A stretch of 64,000 bases of DNA from Haematococcus lacustris (taxonomy: Eukaryota > Chlorophyta > Chlorophyceae > Chlamydomonadales > Haematococcaceae): the NCBI GenBank assembly GCA_030144725.1, contig JASKMD010000019.1:5551105-5615104 (forward strand), read 5' to 3'. Positions 38,515 to 50,163 of the stretch are shown here, piece after piece (position 1 is the stretch's first letter; each line of letters starts with the position of its first letter). The position numbers were made by a program, and so were the translations under genes. Under the pieces are notes generated by a model. That model was not told the DNA's origin. It searched no databases and was given only the letters and a program-made list of their open reading frames with translations.

Positions 38515-40101
38515 ATGCTACAAACAATCGCACGGAATCTTTCAAGACAGATCGGCTCACCGGCAGACAAGCGTGCGCTGCGGGGCAGTGTGTTGCGAAT
38601 GGCTCACACCTACCAGTGAGTGCTCGCATGCCATAGTGGTTGCGGTCGTGTACCAACTGCCCCCAGAACGTTGGCCACTGAACCCCCCACCAGCTGACGC
38701 CTGGTGCCCTGACTACTGATTTGATGCACTGACATCAAGCCACGGTCCTTGCCTGGCCGCTGTGCTGCCACTAGGTACCCCCGGCCTGCAGTCACCACCG
38801 ACTGCGTCATAGTGGCCCAGCCCAGCCCGGACCGTGCCGCTCAACTGCTGCTGATCCGGCGGAAAGGCGAGCCTTACAAGGCAGGTAGGGCACCTCGAGA
38901 GGTTGTGCAGGTGCAGGGGTCGGGTCAGGGAGTCCAGGGCAGGGAGTGTTGATCGACTCTGTTGATTGTCACTGTGTTGTTGAACTAGGCTTCCCATGTA
39001 AGGGAGAAGAGAGAGCACAATAGACAGGGTTGTTGCAACACGACAGATGACTCCGATCGCAGCGGGCCCACAGTGTCAGTCAGCCCAGCCTGTCCAGCTA
39101 GGCACAGGGTGTGGGAGAGGCTGGTGGCGCGTAGGGCAAGTGGGCGCTGCCGGGCGGCTTTGTGAACGAGCATGAGGACCTGGACACTGCAGCTGGGCGG
39201 GAGCTGCAGGAGGAGACGTCTGTGGACCCTGCCCAGGTCACGCTGACCCAGGTGCGGGCAGGGCCTCACGGCCAGGACTACGGCTAGGGGCAGGGCCGGG
39301 GCCAAGGCATCAAGGGCAGGGACTGCATCCTCCCTACCCCTTCCTTCACCCCCTCCCTACCCTTGCTCACCCTCTGCTTGCCAACTCCCCTCACATCCCC
39401 TGGGTGTTTAGAGGGTTGCTTGGTGCACTAGCCTGAAGTTGCCCAGCACTCCTGGCCTGCACTCATGTGCTGAGTAGTTTGGGCAGGTGGGGACGTTTGG
39501 CACGCCTGGCCGTGACCCACGCGGCTGGACAGTGACGGTTGCGTATGCAGCCCTTGTGCCCAGCACTGACCTGGGCGTCAAGGCGGCGGTGGGTACCTCC
39601 CCACCCCACCCCCTGAGGCGCGCTGCCTAGCCTTTGCTGGTGCTTGCTGTGCTGTGCTTGGTGGTTGAGTCTGGCTTAACCCTCCACCCTCAGGACCGTG
39701 ATGCAGGGGGTTGGGCCCGGTGGATGCGTGCCCCCGCCTGATTCTAACAGCAAGATGTTGAACCTGAGGCTGCCAACTGAGGCATGGGCTTTTGTTGTGC
39801 CTCGCATGGAAGCCTGGTCTTGTCTCACTCCCCCTCCCAGCCCCATTCTTCCCTGCCGCCGTCATCACTACCGCCCACCCTACCACCTTGGCTGCTGCAG
39901 GACGATGCGGAAGAAGCGCAGTGGTTTGATGTATGCGCCTTGCCCGCCCTGGCCTTCGATCATAAGCTGATTGTGAAGACAGCGCTAAATGCTTTGGCAG
40001 GGAGGCCTGAGACCCAGAAGGCTGCAGGTAAGCAGCTGTGCCTAGCTTGGGGCAGGCGGGAGGGGCAGGCTGCAGCTCTAGACAATGCAGGGCGCAGGTA
40101 G
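38515..40101 (+). CDS. Nudix hydrolase (ADP-ribose pyrophosphatase-like), probably organellar
   Basis: Five exons (38515-38615, 38775-38880, 39135-39251, 39487-39588, 39901-40101) join in phase into 208 residues. Residues 1-30 (MLQTIARNLSRQIGS) look like an organelle targeting peptide. The core begins HTYQYPRPAVTTDCVIV, followed by LLLIRRKGEPYK and GKWALPGGFV. The Nudix box, GGFVNEHEDLDTAAGREL followed by QEETSV, fits Gx5Ex7REUxEExxU, with Thr where the last Gly is usual. The metal-binding glutamates RELQEE are intact. Homologues hydrolyse nucleoside diphosphates linked to another group, such as ADP-ribose or NADH. The WALPGGF plus R-P-A-V-T-x-D-C start fits COG1051-type enzymes. The intron after 38880 starts with GC rather than GT. 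A strong GTAAGC donor at 40028 could give another C-terminus; otherwise translation ends at TAG 40099-40101. Confidence 0.88.
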
Positions 40102-40699
40102 CACTTCTAGCTGAAGGTCTACGAGGCTGTGATCTGGCTGCAATGTCGCAGGGGCGTTGCCTAGCCAGCTTGCGACCGCTGCGGCGCAGCTAATGGAGCC
40201 CTGGCAAGAGCCGGCTTGACTGCTGCCTAGTGGCTGGTCTAGATGTTGACTAAGTTGCATGCACGCTTCTTTTGGGGATATCTGTTACCTCTCCTCGTGG
40301 CATGGGAGCTAAGGCTGTAGAACAATCGTGTTGGGTTTGGAGAGACACAAAGGAGCAAAGGCACTCATGGACAAACACCATGTAACAGTGAAGCAGAAGC
40401 TGCTCAACAACCTGCTACTCGTTCGCATTACAAGTCGAACGGGTGTACGGTACGGGCGCCGACGGCCAAGTGAGGTGGTTCCACAGTGCCCGCATGCAAG
40501 CGTGTATAAAAACAGGTGTGCCTATCTCCGCGCGGTCAAAATGCAACTAGCCACCCTCTAAACATACATAACGCCGCGCACATAGAACAGGTAACTATTG
40601 CAACCACCAACTACCTCGCTAACTAATGTTTCGAACCTGCTAGCTTACCTTTGCTGCTACCTGCTGCTGCTACCTCACGGAGTTCTGCCGCGTTGCAAG

Positions 40700-40960
40700 A
40701 GTAAATGGGACAACGAGGTGCGGCAGCGCTTGGCGATAGCCCAAGAGCTTGACTGTGTCCCGAAGATGAAGGAATGGACTCAGCTGACCGCAGATCGTAG
40801 CCCGCAAGATGACATGGGCGCCATGAAGCAGTCCTTTGAGCGCCGTGATGACGATGCCAGATTGAGGGACAGCAGCGACTGGCCTGACAGACGACAGAGC
40901 AAGTTTCGCAGCGAGCATAATGAGCACAGTGGCGAGCCAAGGTTTGCCAGACCAAGGTGA
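40700..40960 (+). CDS. Possible exon of an unidentified charged protein
   Basis: An open stretch encodes a charged segment (SKWDNEVRQRLAIAQELD, later QSFERRDDDARLRDSSDWPD) and can end at a donor, AAG|GTGAAT, near 40958. The left edge could be an acceptor near 40695. It has no ATG in a convincing place. It may be an upstream exon of the RS/RE-rich gene that follows, which has a similar composition, or a separate gene. Confidence 0.35.
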   Translation, partial: SKWDNEVRQRLAIAQELDCVPKMKEWTQLTADRSPQDDMGAMKQSFERRDDDARLRDSSDWPDRRQSKFRSEHNEHSGEPRFARPR

Positions 40961-41815
40961 ATCCCAGGACAGCCAGCGTGCAGATACTGGGAAAAGCGCA
41001 TCGGCAGCGCGCAGAAGGCGTGCATCATGCCTCTCCTACGAGTTGGGTGATCCTGGGGCCATGTCAGGACTGCAGCTACGCTGTGGGCCATTTGCAGCGG
41101 GAAGCACGTCGCGGCGGGGGTAGTTTCGGCACGATGTGCCGGCTGCTATTCCTCGGCCGCATGCAGCCTCTGAGCTAATGTGCAAGCAGTGCAGGGGCCA
41201 GCAGCAGGGTGGGCATCAGATGCTGCTCAATGTCCTATGCGGCAGATGTGGCGCAGATTGGGGGCAGCAGATGGCACAGCAGCAAGCTACATCATAACAG
41301 GCGCGCAGCGCCCGCAGCTACAGAACCGCAGGATTGCCTGCTCATCGTCAGCCTGGTGTGCACTCAATGTAGCTAGTGCGGCAGAGCTGGCAACAGGAGC
41401 TGGCTGGGGGTGCATACCTGTCAGCGCTTGCCTGTTCTGCTAAAGAGTGGGCTGCTGGTGGGCATCACCTTCAGCAGGCCTGGCAGCTCACCCCCCTGCC
41501 AGCGTGTGCTTGCCTTTGCACGCAACTGCCCCCTCCTCTCTCCCACATCCAAACCTCCGCCACACGCAATTGCCCTCTCCCCCATGCTCTGCCCTCCCCC
41601 TCATGCCCTGCCCTCCCCCTCGTCTTCGCCGCCACCGTCGGTCCCCGCCAGCTGCAGTCTGAGTCCTCCTCAGCCCCTTGCCCCTGCATGACCACCCCGC
41701 AGCAGCCAGGTGCCCCCAGCACCCGTCGCCGTGCCCCAGGCGCTGCGGCTGCCGGGGCACGGCACCCCCTGTGCTGTCCACAGCAGTGTGCACCACCGCG
41801 CGCCTCCTGACGCAG
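40961..41815. other. Region with possible small exons only
   Basis: One short segment near 41171-41300 reads ELMCKQCRGQQQ and LCGRCGADWG, a possible zinc-ribbon, but I could not connect it to a gene. The rest shows no convincing coding sequence and is likely intron or 5' flank of the next gene. Confidence 0.35.
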
Positions 41816-42844
41816 GGGCCACCCTGAGCCGCAGCCACAGCCTCGCAGCCGAAGTCCAGAGCCTGGGGCTCGGGAGCGGTTCAGTGATGCTGACCACAGG
41901 CGGGCGCCAGACGGCAGAGACGCGCGTGGCCCCTTCCGGGCTGGCCCGCCCCTCGACCACCTTGGCTCGGGGTACAGACCTGCTGAGGCCTCGGAGGGGC
42001 GCATGATGGGCATGGCGCGACGTCCAGAGCTGATGGGGGGCATGGGCGACCCCCTGGCAGCTGTCATGCACAGCCGCCTGACAGACCAGGTCAAGGACTA
42101 CATCCTGCAAGCCTGCCGCAAAGGCGATTGCTCGCCAGATGACTTCAGTGACGCCAACCTGGCTGGCCTGGAACGCCTGTTTCCAAAGGACGCCCTCGAG
42201 GTGGGTGCCCGTAGCAGCCAAATGCAGCTGCCGGCAAGACTACTGGGACCCCACTTGCTGGCGTGTGCTGCGTTGCCCACAAAGGTGGCGAGGCTGGCTG
42301 CGGTGATGCAGCAAACCATGTGCCATGCCATGTTCTTGAAGAGTGTTCTCATACACCCATTTGTACAGTCACAGCTCTGTCATATACTCGCATGTGTACT
42401 CATCTGCCTGCTCATCTGCCTTGTGCAAGCCACACACTGCCCCGCTCAGTACCCGCTCAATACCCTCTCAGTCAAGGCTCCTGGCCTCTCCTCCGCCTGA
42501 CTGTTGCCCATGCAGGCGGTCCACCAATATGCAGGGGTGCGCAAGGCCAAGCTGTACAACCCCCCCGCCTTCTTCTCCGGCATCATCAAGCGGGTGCAGG
42601 CAGAGGCAGCGCAAGCGAGGAGGCAGGCCAGCCCCGGCCGCGGCCCCCAGCCCGCCGACCCCCGGCCAGTGATGTACAGCAACCCTGAGCCCCGCGCCCA
42701 CAAGCAGCGCTCCTCCCCCCGCCGCTACCCACGGGACGCCGAGGAGCCGCTGCGTGCTAGGTCAATGTCTGAAGATGAGCCTGAGCCACAGCTGCTGCTG
42801 CCTGCAAGGTGAGGGGCTGCCTCCCTGATACCACCCTAACGTAA

Positions 42845-42876
<32 letters not shown>

Positions 42877-45674
42877 AACCAACCTGTCACCCTCATGCCC
42901 ATGAGCTGAGTCAGCTTCAGCTTAGTGTCAGGCAACATGCAGCTGCCAACCCCCTCTACCTCAATTTGCCCTCTCCTCCTCCAGTATGCACCATTCAGGG
43001 TTGGCATCGCTTGTTCTTGCCCACCTGGCGCCTAGCCTGCTGCACAGCTTCACGTGTTCTGGCACCAGCCTAAATCCTCCAGTGAACACTTAGAACCACC
43101 CCTACCTCCCACACTGCCCTCCATGCACTGCCCTCCATACACTGCCCTCCATGCACTGCCCTCCATGCACTGCCCTCCATGCACATACACTGCTGCCTGG
43201 CTTACGGCCCTGAGTGCAGGGAGAAGGTCGAGCTGCGCAGCACAGGCGCTGCCCAGGAGCGGGAGCAGGGCGGCAGCCCCCCCAGGTGGGGTCCTCACAG
43301 CCTCCTGCCTGGCCTCACCTGCACACCGGTGCTGTCCCCTACTACTGAAACATATCACAAAACAGACGTCTGTTTCCAATTGTTACACATGATGCAAGGA
43401 AACAAACGCTGCAATACACTCCACCAGCCTGGCCAGGCTCAAGGTGGTGAGCCTAATGGGGAGCTGAGCGTGTGGTTGAGGTGCTGCTAGTTGCTGCAAA
43501 CTGCTGCTGCCCACTTGCTCACGCCAAGGGTGGTGCTCATCCACCCTCCTCAGCATCACCAGCAGGAAGGCATGCGTCCCAGCAGGGGATGCGGGTGCAG
43601 CCGCCAGCTTCGCCTACAGCCGGCCGGCCAGCCCTGCAGCCAGAGCTCTTCCCGCCACACCGCACAAATGCATGCCTGCTCAGTGGCGGCCACCTGCTGC
43701 CGCCCACCCTGCAGGGCCCAGCAGCCTCCTCCCCGCCGCCGTAGCCCCAGCCCCATCCCGGTGCAGTCACCGCCTGCCCCCGTCACCTCCCCACCCAATG
43801 GAACTCCCCGCCTAGGCATCCTGGCCAGCTTCAAAGCCCAGGTGCTGCCGCCACAATGCAGCACAGAGCGCGCCGCGGCAGCCGCGGCAGCCATAGCCGC
43901 CAACGCTGCTGCTGGGGCTGTGGCGGCGGCGGCGGCCAAGCAGCGCGCCCAGGAGGCTGCAGAGATGGTGCAGGACGGTCCCCCTCACCTGGCCATGGCC
44001 CATCCCAGTGGGCGGGGTCACGGCAGCGACAGCAAACCCACAGACTCCCCCCCCCAGGCAGCCTCCCTACCTGTGAGCCCCGCCACGCAAGCGCAGCTGC
44101 TGCCAGCCCCTCCCCCCTTGCCCCCCCCGCCGCCGCTGTCAGCAGCTGAGCTAGCCTTGGTGCGGCGCCAGGCGGGTGCCGGCATGGAGGAGAGCGCGCG
44201 TGGGGCTGGGCCAAGCAATGCCGACCAGCGCCCTGAGCCGGCGCCTGCTGCAGCCGCCGCTGCTCCTCTTCCTGCTGCCCGCCAGGCGCCCCTGTTTGCG
44301 CGCGACCTGACCAAGGTGCCGCCTGAGGCAGACATGCCAGCGGAGAGGTACCCCATGGGCCGCGTGGCTCGCGAGGATCGAGGCGAGGGCCGGCCCACCG
44401 GCTGGGGGCCAGCTGGGGGTGAGCCACGCGGGGCCCCCCAGGACCGCTACCCTCCTCGTTCACGAGACAGGTCACGGGAGCGGTCGCGGGAACGGGAAGG
44501 AATGCGCAACGGGCGGCCCTCTGATCGCTCCGAGCGCGGGCTTCGCGACGAGCGGCCAAGCCGCGAGGAGCCCCGGGAGCTGCGCGCGCCGCGGGGCGAC
44601 AGGGACGATCACTTGTGGCGGGAGGAACGCGGCGACCGAGGTCAACGGGGGGAGGAGCGGGGACAGCGTGGTGTGCGGCTGGAGTTGGAGGAGCGAGGGC
44701 GCAGCCGCGATGCAGTTCGGCTGGTGCGGGAGCCAGCGGGGCGTGACGGGCCATTGTCTGCAGGGCGGCCAGGCAGCCTGTTTGATCGAGAGCGGGAGGT
44801 GGTGGCGGTGGGCAGTCGGCGGGGCAGGGAGTGGGAGATGCCTGAGCCAGTGGGTCCGGGCGGCACCCGGCTGTCAGCGCGAGAGCTGGCCCTGATTGAG
44901 CGGGACAGGGAGGAGCAGGCGCTGCAGCGGGCAAGGCTGGAACGCGGCATGGGCATGGCCGGGGGGCCGGAGGCGGGCATGGGCCCAAGGCATCCCCCCC
45001 TGGCCATGGCTGGCGGGGCGCCCTGGTCGCCTGGCATGGCCTGGCGTCCAGGCATGGGCCCGCCCCCCTCCGCTGCGATGCTGTCGCCCAGAGAGGCTTC
45101 CTGGATGCCTGCCGGCCGGCCACCCATGTATGCTGAGCCAGGCTACCGGGCTGTTGCTGCACCTGATGCCCGGACCAGCCTGGCTAGCTATCGGCAAGGC
45201 AGCGGCTGGGGTGGTGGCGGGACGCTGGGCTTTAATGGCATGGACCCTGGCCGGGCACCCATGATGCATGCGGGGGTGCGCCGCCCCTCCAGGCGGTCCG
45301 TCATCAAGTCTGTGGCCACAGTGGTCAGCGCTGAGCCTGGCGATGATGCACATGCGCAGCAGCATGCAGAGCAGCAGTCAGAGGAGCCTGACTATGCAGA
45401 GGCAGGGCGGGCCGGGCGGCAGCAAGGGGGGCCGGGTGGTGCGGCGCAGGGGGATGGCAGGGGCAGGGGCAAGGAGGGGTCAGACAGTGAAAGCCCACGG
45501 CGGGAGGGCAAGGCGTGGGGCAGAGGAGGCGGGGCGGAGGCTCGGCGCATGGAGGAGGACGAGTCGGATGCAGGCAGAGGCGGCAGCAGCTCTCCCAGTG
45601 GTGGTGGGGGGGCCCAGGATGTGGAGCCGTCTACTGTTGACGATTTGCTGATGAACGAAGCTGAGCCAGCGTAG
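41816..45674 (+). CDS. RNA-binding-type protein with hnRNP Q/R acidic-domain-like N-terminus and RS/RE-rich body
   Basis: Exons: about 41816-42198, 42516-42808, about 43217-43287 and 43715-45674 (stop TAG 45672-45674), joining in phase. The first two contribute LTDQVKDYILQACRKGD, DANLAGLERLFPKDALE and AVHQYAGVRKAKL followed by PPAFFSGIIKRVQAE. This has the order and spacing of the N-terminal acidic (NURR) domain of hnRNP Q/R: a helical bundle in which a conserved x-x-K-S/P-A-F-L-x-G-x-x-K helix closes the fold. The large last exon is Pro/Ala-rich, then Arg/Glu/Asp-rich (RSRDRSRERSREREG), with an SARELALIERDREEQALQRA helix, a Met/Gly/Pro region and an acidic tail. No RRM is visible, unlike hnRNP Q/R. 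A start at ATG 42003 or an upstream exon are both possible. Confidence 0.75.
43095..43184. repeat. 14-bp minisatellite in an intron
   Basis: About six copies of a cactgccctccatg-type unit occur upstream of the small exon at 43217. A GGCT tetranucleotide run of about eight units lies nearby at 42843-42876. Confidence 0.8.
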
Positions 45675-46370
45675 GGGCTTCGCTGGGTCCAGGGGTCGGG
45701 GTGGATCGGGGTTGGGTGGGTCAGGGGGGCAGAGGGGGCAGCAGCGCCTCAGGGGGTTTCAAGGCGCGGTGAAGGGGGTCAAAGCACAGCCTTGGGCAGC
45801 AGGCTGAGGAAGTCAGTGCAGCACAACGTGCCAGGGCAGGCAGGGGTGTCAGGGCAGGAGGTGGAGGTTGAGTCACAGGCAGCCCGGGGGAAAGGCAGTC
45901 GGGATGCGAATGCTGGGATTGCTGTTGCTGCAGTGTAGGCAGTGCGGGTGGCACATGTCAACATCATTTATCTCAGGGTTAGCGGCACATTAGTCTTGTG
46001 GGTCAGATTTGCGACAGTATGCAACTGCCTTGCCGTGGCATTGCGTGGCATGACGGGCAATGCCGCATGTTATGTTACAGCCTTGATATACAAACAAAAC
46101 TAATTCAACAAGGAACAACATGTTTGCCTGTGGGCAATCCCACTCGGCTACTCCAATAAAGTTGAACTCACTGCTACTGGGTCAACGTACATCAAGTCCG
46201 CAGGCACGGTAGGGTCGGATACCCGGCAACATGGCCGACCAGCTCAGCGTGTGGAGCGCATTCCGACGCTCACTCTGCGCGTAAATCCGTGCAGAAATGA
46301 GTCCGGAAAAGCCGTTATCCCTTATCGTTAGGGGGGTTGGTGGTTCAATGGGAGGGGTAGCCATCATAGC

Positions 46371-46440
46371 TCTCGTGGCCAGGCAATAGTGTAGGTGGTA
46401 GGCGACCATGCCCATGTGTATGTCATGTATAGGCCACATA
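46371..46440 (+). mobile_element. Solo fragment of the Fanzor-element terminal repeat
   Basis: The segment reading ccaggcaatagtgtaggtgg and following matches the terminal repeats at 23925-24135 and 33619-34648 with a few changes. No internal sequence remains. Confidence 0.6.
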
Positions 46441-46445
46441 ATATA

Positions 46446-46507
46446 CACTATATAATAAGTCCTGCTATTATATATACACTATATAATAAGTCCTGCTATT
46501 ATAAATA
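46446..46507. repeat. 31-bp AT-rich direct duplication
   Basis: Two adjacent copies differ by one base near the end. The unit begins cactatataataagtcctgc. Confidence 0.85.
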
Positions 46508-48131
46508 ATACAGACCATGCCATGCGATGGGAAAACCACACAAAAAAACACTGTTTTGTAGTGGTCCACAATTAGTATGTGCGACTGCAATGAAGGCTCA
46601 AGGTTGAGGGCCAAGGTGCTGAGTGCAGCCGTCAAAAGTAAGAAGTGTAGGGTCAGTGTCCACCTCTGTCGCATGAAAGAGCGGATGGACGCTGTCAAGA
46701 GAGGGGGTGCGCTTTCGAGGGCAGCTGGCAGCCCAGCAGAATAGCCTGGCCACCAAGGGAGTGTGAGGCTGGCCAACCGAGAGTGTGTGTCAAGCATGAG
46801 GCCCGATATCGTCCATCACTAACATCGTCAGTTCGCCGGTGCATGACCAACTCCATGCTTTGATCATAATTATTGCTCATGCAGGCCAAATGAAGTGCCA
46901 GCTGATGGGTATGGCGAGAATGGCCCCCATGATACTCTGTCAGCCACTGGTACCCACAAGCTCGACACCACAGGCCATGACAAGAAGCTAGAAATAGGCG
47001 TATCTCATCAAATGAACCACTGCAAATCCTCCTATCCTCGGTTTACACATCGAAAGTGCTACATATCACACATCATTGAGAAAGGTGTAATCACTCGTAT
47101 AGCAATGTGTGCCCAATGCCCAACAGCACCACATTTCATTTGCCAAAACAAGTCCTACAACATCCATTAGCAATTACGCAATGACCAACTGAGCAACTGC
47201 ATTGCAACCGTGTAAGCTTCTTGATCTAGTTCAACCCTCTCACAGTTTGCAGGACAAGGCAGATGGGAGGCTGAAGTGCAGTGTCGCCACGCAGCCAGAG
47301 CTCCTGCATTCCAGCATAACTCCTTGCTGATGTACCCGCAGCCTCAGAGGTGTTGCCTCTATGGAGGTGATGGTCACATTCTGAACAGTGTGTCAGGAGC
47401 AGCACCTCGGCCATAGACAAGCAAAGAACTGCTCCTGCACACCTCTCTCAACAATAGGTCATGTGCACTGCCCGATCCCTGCACAGGGCTGTTCTGCACC
47501 CATGCCACCTAATCCATGAGCAGTACAAGCCGCATGTGCCATAACTACAATTCACCTGCAAAATCTTGCATTGTGCGCCTTCCTGAAAGCTTACTCAAAT
47601 GTAGGTTTGGCTATGTGCATTGACCCCAGGTGAACAGGATCATTGTTCCAATATATATGCTAATGCGTCTATGGCTGGCTCTGGCTGCAAACCTACAGAT
47701 GGCAAATCAATGTGTCCACAGCAGCTTGATGCAACCCCTCCCCGCCTGCCGCTGCAGCCTGCGACAGGCCCACCCCTCGAGGCGACTGTGACTGCAAAAG
47801 TGGCAGCACTGTGCTAGGAGCAGCTCCACAGTCAGCATCGCGCAGGATGTCCAGGTGCTGCCCTGCTGCTGGTCCGCTGTTGCTGCTGCTGGAGCCCTGG
47901 GTCCGGTCAGATGAGCAGGTAGCGCTGAGTTGAAGATGGTGAACATGCAGGGGGAAGGGCTGCTGTGTCCTAGCTGGTTCTGCCAGCCAGCCAGCCATGA
48001 TGATGACTGTGTACCGCAGTGCCCTACTGCAGCTGCATGCAGTGTGGCAGTCTTGCCCGGCACATACGCAGAGCCATGAATGACATGAGAGAAGAGCAGC
48101 TGGCCCACAGAGAGACCAGTGCCCCTCACTG

Positions 48132-49616
48132 CTATGCACCCAGGGCTGCCACCAGGGGAGGGTCAGCCGCAGCCTCCCCTGCAACCTGTGACCTCTGGTA
48201 CTGGCTCCTGCCGCCCACAGCACACGGCTTGTGCGCAGCCAGCTCCGCCCTGAAGACTGCCAGCTTCTCAGGACTCAGACTGGCAGACAGTTCACTGACC
48301 AGCTCGCCATCACGCACCATGTGGAAATACGGCACCTGCAGCAGCAGCAGGACACATGAGGTGGGGGTGGAGGGGTGGAGAGAACAGTCTTGCGGTGCAG
48401 GCTGAGAAGTTCAGCGCAATACAGCATGGAGGGGGCTTCAAAGAAAGCAGCTGCCAGTGCTGGCCAGGGTGGTCCTAGGTGGAGCGGAGGTTGAAGCTAA
48501 GCCACATGTGGCAGCTAAGCCTAAACAACAAAGCGAAGTCAAACTGGGAGGACATGCCAGAGCTCACAACTCGGCATGGCTGGGTGCACTCGGTCTGTTC
48601 TGTGACCAACACGGTGTAATATGGTACTGGAAGTACTGCACGCACCTATCCCCTGCTGTGGTTGTCAAGCATGTCAGCACTCACATTGACGCAAGAGGCA
48701 TCACATGCATGTAGCCCACCCCAGTCCCCTAACCTTGCGGATGTCCAGAGCTTTGAAGAGGTCCATCAACTCTGGGTTGCTCCCATTTAGCTTGACCCAC
48801 AACACGTCTGGATTGGCACGAGCAATGGAACATATCTTCGGGAAGATGCTTTTGCAGACCTGGGCAGGACAACAAGCAGAGATGTGGTCAAATATGGCTG
48901 TGCTAGGGTTTGGAATGTGAAGCTAGGCTGTGGCAAGTGACACTACATGCATGGCATGCATCGCTGCAAGTGGGTTGTCAGAAGCATGTTTGCTGCAAGC
49001 ATCGCATCTCTGTTTACTCACATAGCAATCACTTGTAAAGAATTTGGCTACCAACAGTCGCCCCTGCTCCTTGGCTTGTGCCAGGCACGACTTGTATTCT
49101 GCAGCTGAGTGTGCTTCCCGCATGTTCTCAGGCATGGGACCTTGCCACCTGCAAGTCACAAACATGTACAATGCAATGGGTCCAGCGCCGCTCGTCACAG
49201 CTTATCATCATCCTTGTTGAATTGTGCAGGCGTTCGTGGTCCACCGTGCGTCATGGGCACGTGCGGATGGGACGGGTAAGGCTACGTACCAGCCTAATCC
49301 CTGCGACTGGAGGTGCTGCATGCTGGCTCGTTCCAAGTCTCGCTTGCGGCGCCTGCAGGTCAAATGACAAGATAAGCCATTCGAACAACTCTTTACCCTG
49401 CAGCTATACCATACCAGCTACGCACCTCTCTTCTGTGTCGAGTCGCCTCTTTCGTGCGTCTGGGTGTTCACAGAGCACTGGCTGTTGCGGTTCTGTCGGA
49501 GCGCAATTGAGTAGGGCGAGAGGCGCCGGACACCTAAGGAGTTGCTGCCTTGAGGTCCTGTGAATTGCTGGGTGTAAAGAGCCTGTGCTGCTATGCGGCA
49601 GGGAAGCAGTTTTCAT
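48132..49616 (-). CDS. Plastid ACHT-type (atypical Cys/His-rich) thioredoxin
   Basis: Five exons (49426-49616, 49290-49352, 49022-49148, 48734-48859, 48132-48335) splice in phase through GT-AG introns into 236 residues. Residues 1-60 are Ser/Thr/Arg-rich, as in a plastid transit peptide. The mature part has the ACHT signature: a WW pair, then PENMREAHSAAEY, LLVAKFFTSDCYVCKSIFPK, DVLWVKLNGSNPELMDLF and VPYFHMVRDGELV. The redox motif is CYVC, where ACHT proteins usually have C-G/S-G/S-C; the second Cys is created across the exon 3/exon 4 junction. The Pro before the last strand (VPYF) is the conserved cis-Pro. ACHT proteins are known to oxidise thylakoid or stromal targets together with 2-Cys peroxiredoxin. 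The tail after about residue 205 is Ala-rich and unlike the family. Confidence 0.9.
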
Positions 49617-49845
49617 TTGCGTTATTGGGCCGGCACTGCGGGCAAGGCTTTGTTAAGTGCATCGTCACAGGGCATGGTGTGACGCACGGGCTCCTGCCGC
49701 CAAGAATGTGAATGTGTCACGTCATAGACGGGGATTATTAACTAGCTCGCAGCTGACCCCCTGACCGTGACAGAACGAAGACGTTCGCATGATCATACAC
49801 GTATAAAGCTGGACAGCAGCTTGCATCTTGAGTGCAGCATCTTGA
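49617..49845. other. Upstream region of the ACHT gene
   Basis: No coding sequence. It borders a transposon end; a 14-bp direct repeat (gcatcttgagtgca) sits directly beside that end at about 49824-49852. Confidence 0.45.
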
Positions 49846-50119
49846 GTGCAGCCCCCTTGTCCCTCACTAAAGCGTCAATCTGAGCCGAACCACTAGGGAA
49901 CACTAGTGGGCAATACTGGCCCGACTCAGATGGTGTTAATGGGCTGTGTGGAGTATATCCAATGCACATGGACATGGTGCATGAGTGCCTACCACCTACA
50001 CAGTAGGCTACACTATTGCCTGACCGCGAGGGCTATTGTGTAAAATTGGCATGACCTGCATGCACTAAATGTAAGCTGATAAAAGCTTATCAAAGGGGGG
50101 CACACTACTGTGCCACAGC

Positions 50120-50157
<38 letters not shown>

Positions 50158-50163
<6 letters not shown>

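Larger units (their letters stand above)
45675..48131. other. Convergent intergenic region, lower GC
   Basis: This lies between two convergent genes. It includes a fragment of the Fanzor-element terminal repeat (46371-46440) and a 31-bp AT-rich direct duplication (46446-46476 and 46477-46507). A frame at 46895-47170 (HCKSSYPRFTHRKCYISH) has no support as a gene. No RNA gene is seen. Confidence 0.5.

Noticed and set aside
46895..47170. 91-codon frame with several Cys and His
   Set aside because: No family resemblance, no upstream or splice context, in a lower-GC intergenic region; could be chance.
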